Assembly: GCF_020733635.1 (NCBI RefSeq)
Contig: NZ_JAJFZL010000001.1
Location: 5,952,001 to 6,016,000, forward strand
Direction: 5' to 3'
DNA length: 64,000 nt
Source of the DNA: Nocardia spumae
Lineage (GTDB): Bacteria; Actinomycetota; Actinomycetes; Mycobacteriales; Mycobacteriaceae
Shown here piece by piece: positions 63,956 through 64,000 of the stretch (positions are counted from its first letter, which is position 1; every line of letters starts with the position of its first letter). The position numbers and the translations under genes are program-made. Under the pieces are notes generated by a model. The model saw nothing but the letters and a program-made list of their open reading frames with translations, was not told the DNA's origin and made no database searches.

Positions 63956-64000
63956 GGATCTTCGTGTCCTCCTAAGGAAGGTGTGCTCCCATTGCACGGC

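Overview
The window is very GC-rich and reads as one strand-alternating, densely packed chromosomal segment of a Nocardia-like actinobacterium (order Mycobacteriales). The evidence is gene order and protein wording. From left to right it keeps the backbone I recall from Mycobacterium tuberculosis (nei, glpD2, lpdA, Rv3304, amiA1, amiB1, deoD, pmmB, upp, Rv3311, add, deoA, cdd, sdhCDAB, dacB1, Rv3335c, trpS, icd1). Family-specific and lineage-specific genes are inserted between these anchors. No tRNA, rRNA, insertion sequence, prophage or CRISPR array was found.

1-17.5 kb: the 3' end of an Fpg/Nei glycosylase, glycerol catabolism (glpD and glpK, divergent), an aminotransferase, two proline-rich envelope or secreted proteins, the LpdA quinone reductase, a gamma-glutamylcyclotransferase-like protein, two coupled M20 amidohydrolases, an enoyl-CoA hydratase/isomerase, RNase Z, and nucleoside/sugar-phosphate salvage (deoD, pmmB, upp).

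17.6-31.5 kb: a type VII secretion (T7SS) cassette A (EspC-like, WXG + NlpC/P60 hydrolase, two YbaB-like proteins) sits where M. tuberculosis has sapM. It is followed by an Rv3311-like acidic protein, a purine/pyrimidine salvage run with transporters (add, two YdcZ-type proteins, an ArsB/CitMHS permease, deoA, cdd), the succinate dehydrogenase operon sdhCDAB with a strong terminator, and an aromatic amino acid hydroxylase.

31.5-44 kb: a TetR-DHA2 exporter pair, a D,D-carboxypeptidase, a decayed DUF397 gene, an ABM-type protein, T7SS cassette B (YbaB-like, WXG100, CpnT-N-like), a YihY membrane protein, trpS, a DUF2236 oxygenase with a divergent TetR and two tandem operators, a secreted barnase with its barstar inhibitor, and exonuclease III.

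44-53.6 kb: a fatty acid or steroid-type beta-oxidation operon read leftwards (SCP2-type thiolase, SRPBCC, MaoC hydratase, MFE-2-type SDR, acyl-CoA dehydrogenase, alpha/beta hydrolase, acyl-CoA synthetase). Its promoter carries a palindrome that also appears, degenerate, before the adjacent TetR gene. A seven-unit 25-bp hairpin tandem repeat interrupts the operon in front of the SDR.

54-64 kb: T7SS cassette C (YbaB-like, EspC-like/DUF5631-5632-like, and a 707-residue protein whose C-terminus looks like a dead copy of the cassette A NlpC/P60 domain). It is translationally coupled to a protein carrying DMATS/ABBA aromatic prenyltransferase hallmarks. A convergent CKX-like FAD oxidase and an MFS exporter follow, then icd with two terminator hairpins. 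The prenyltransferase-oxidase-exporter group attached to a T7SS cassette is the best candidate for an undescribed system here.
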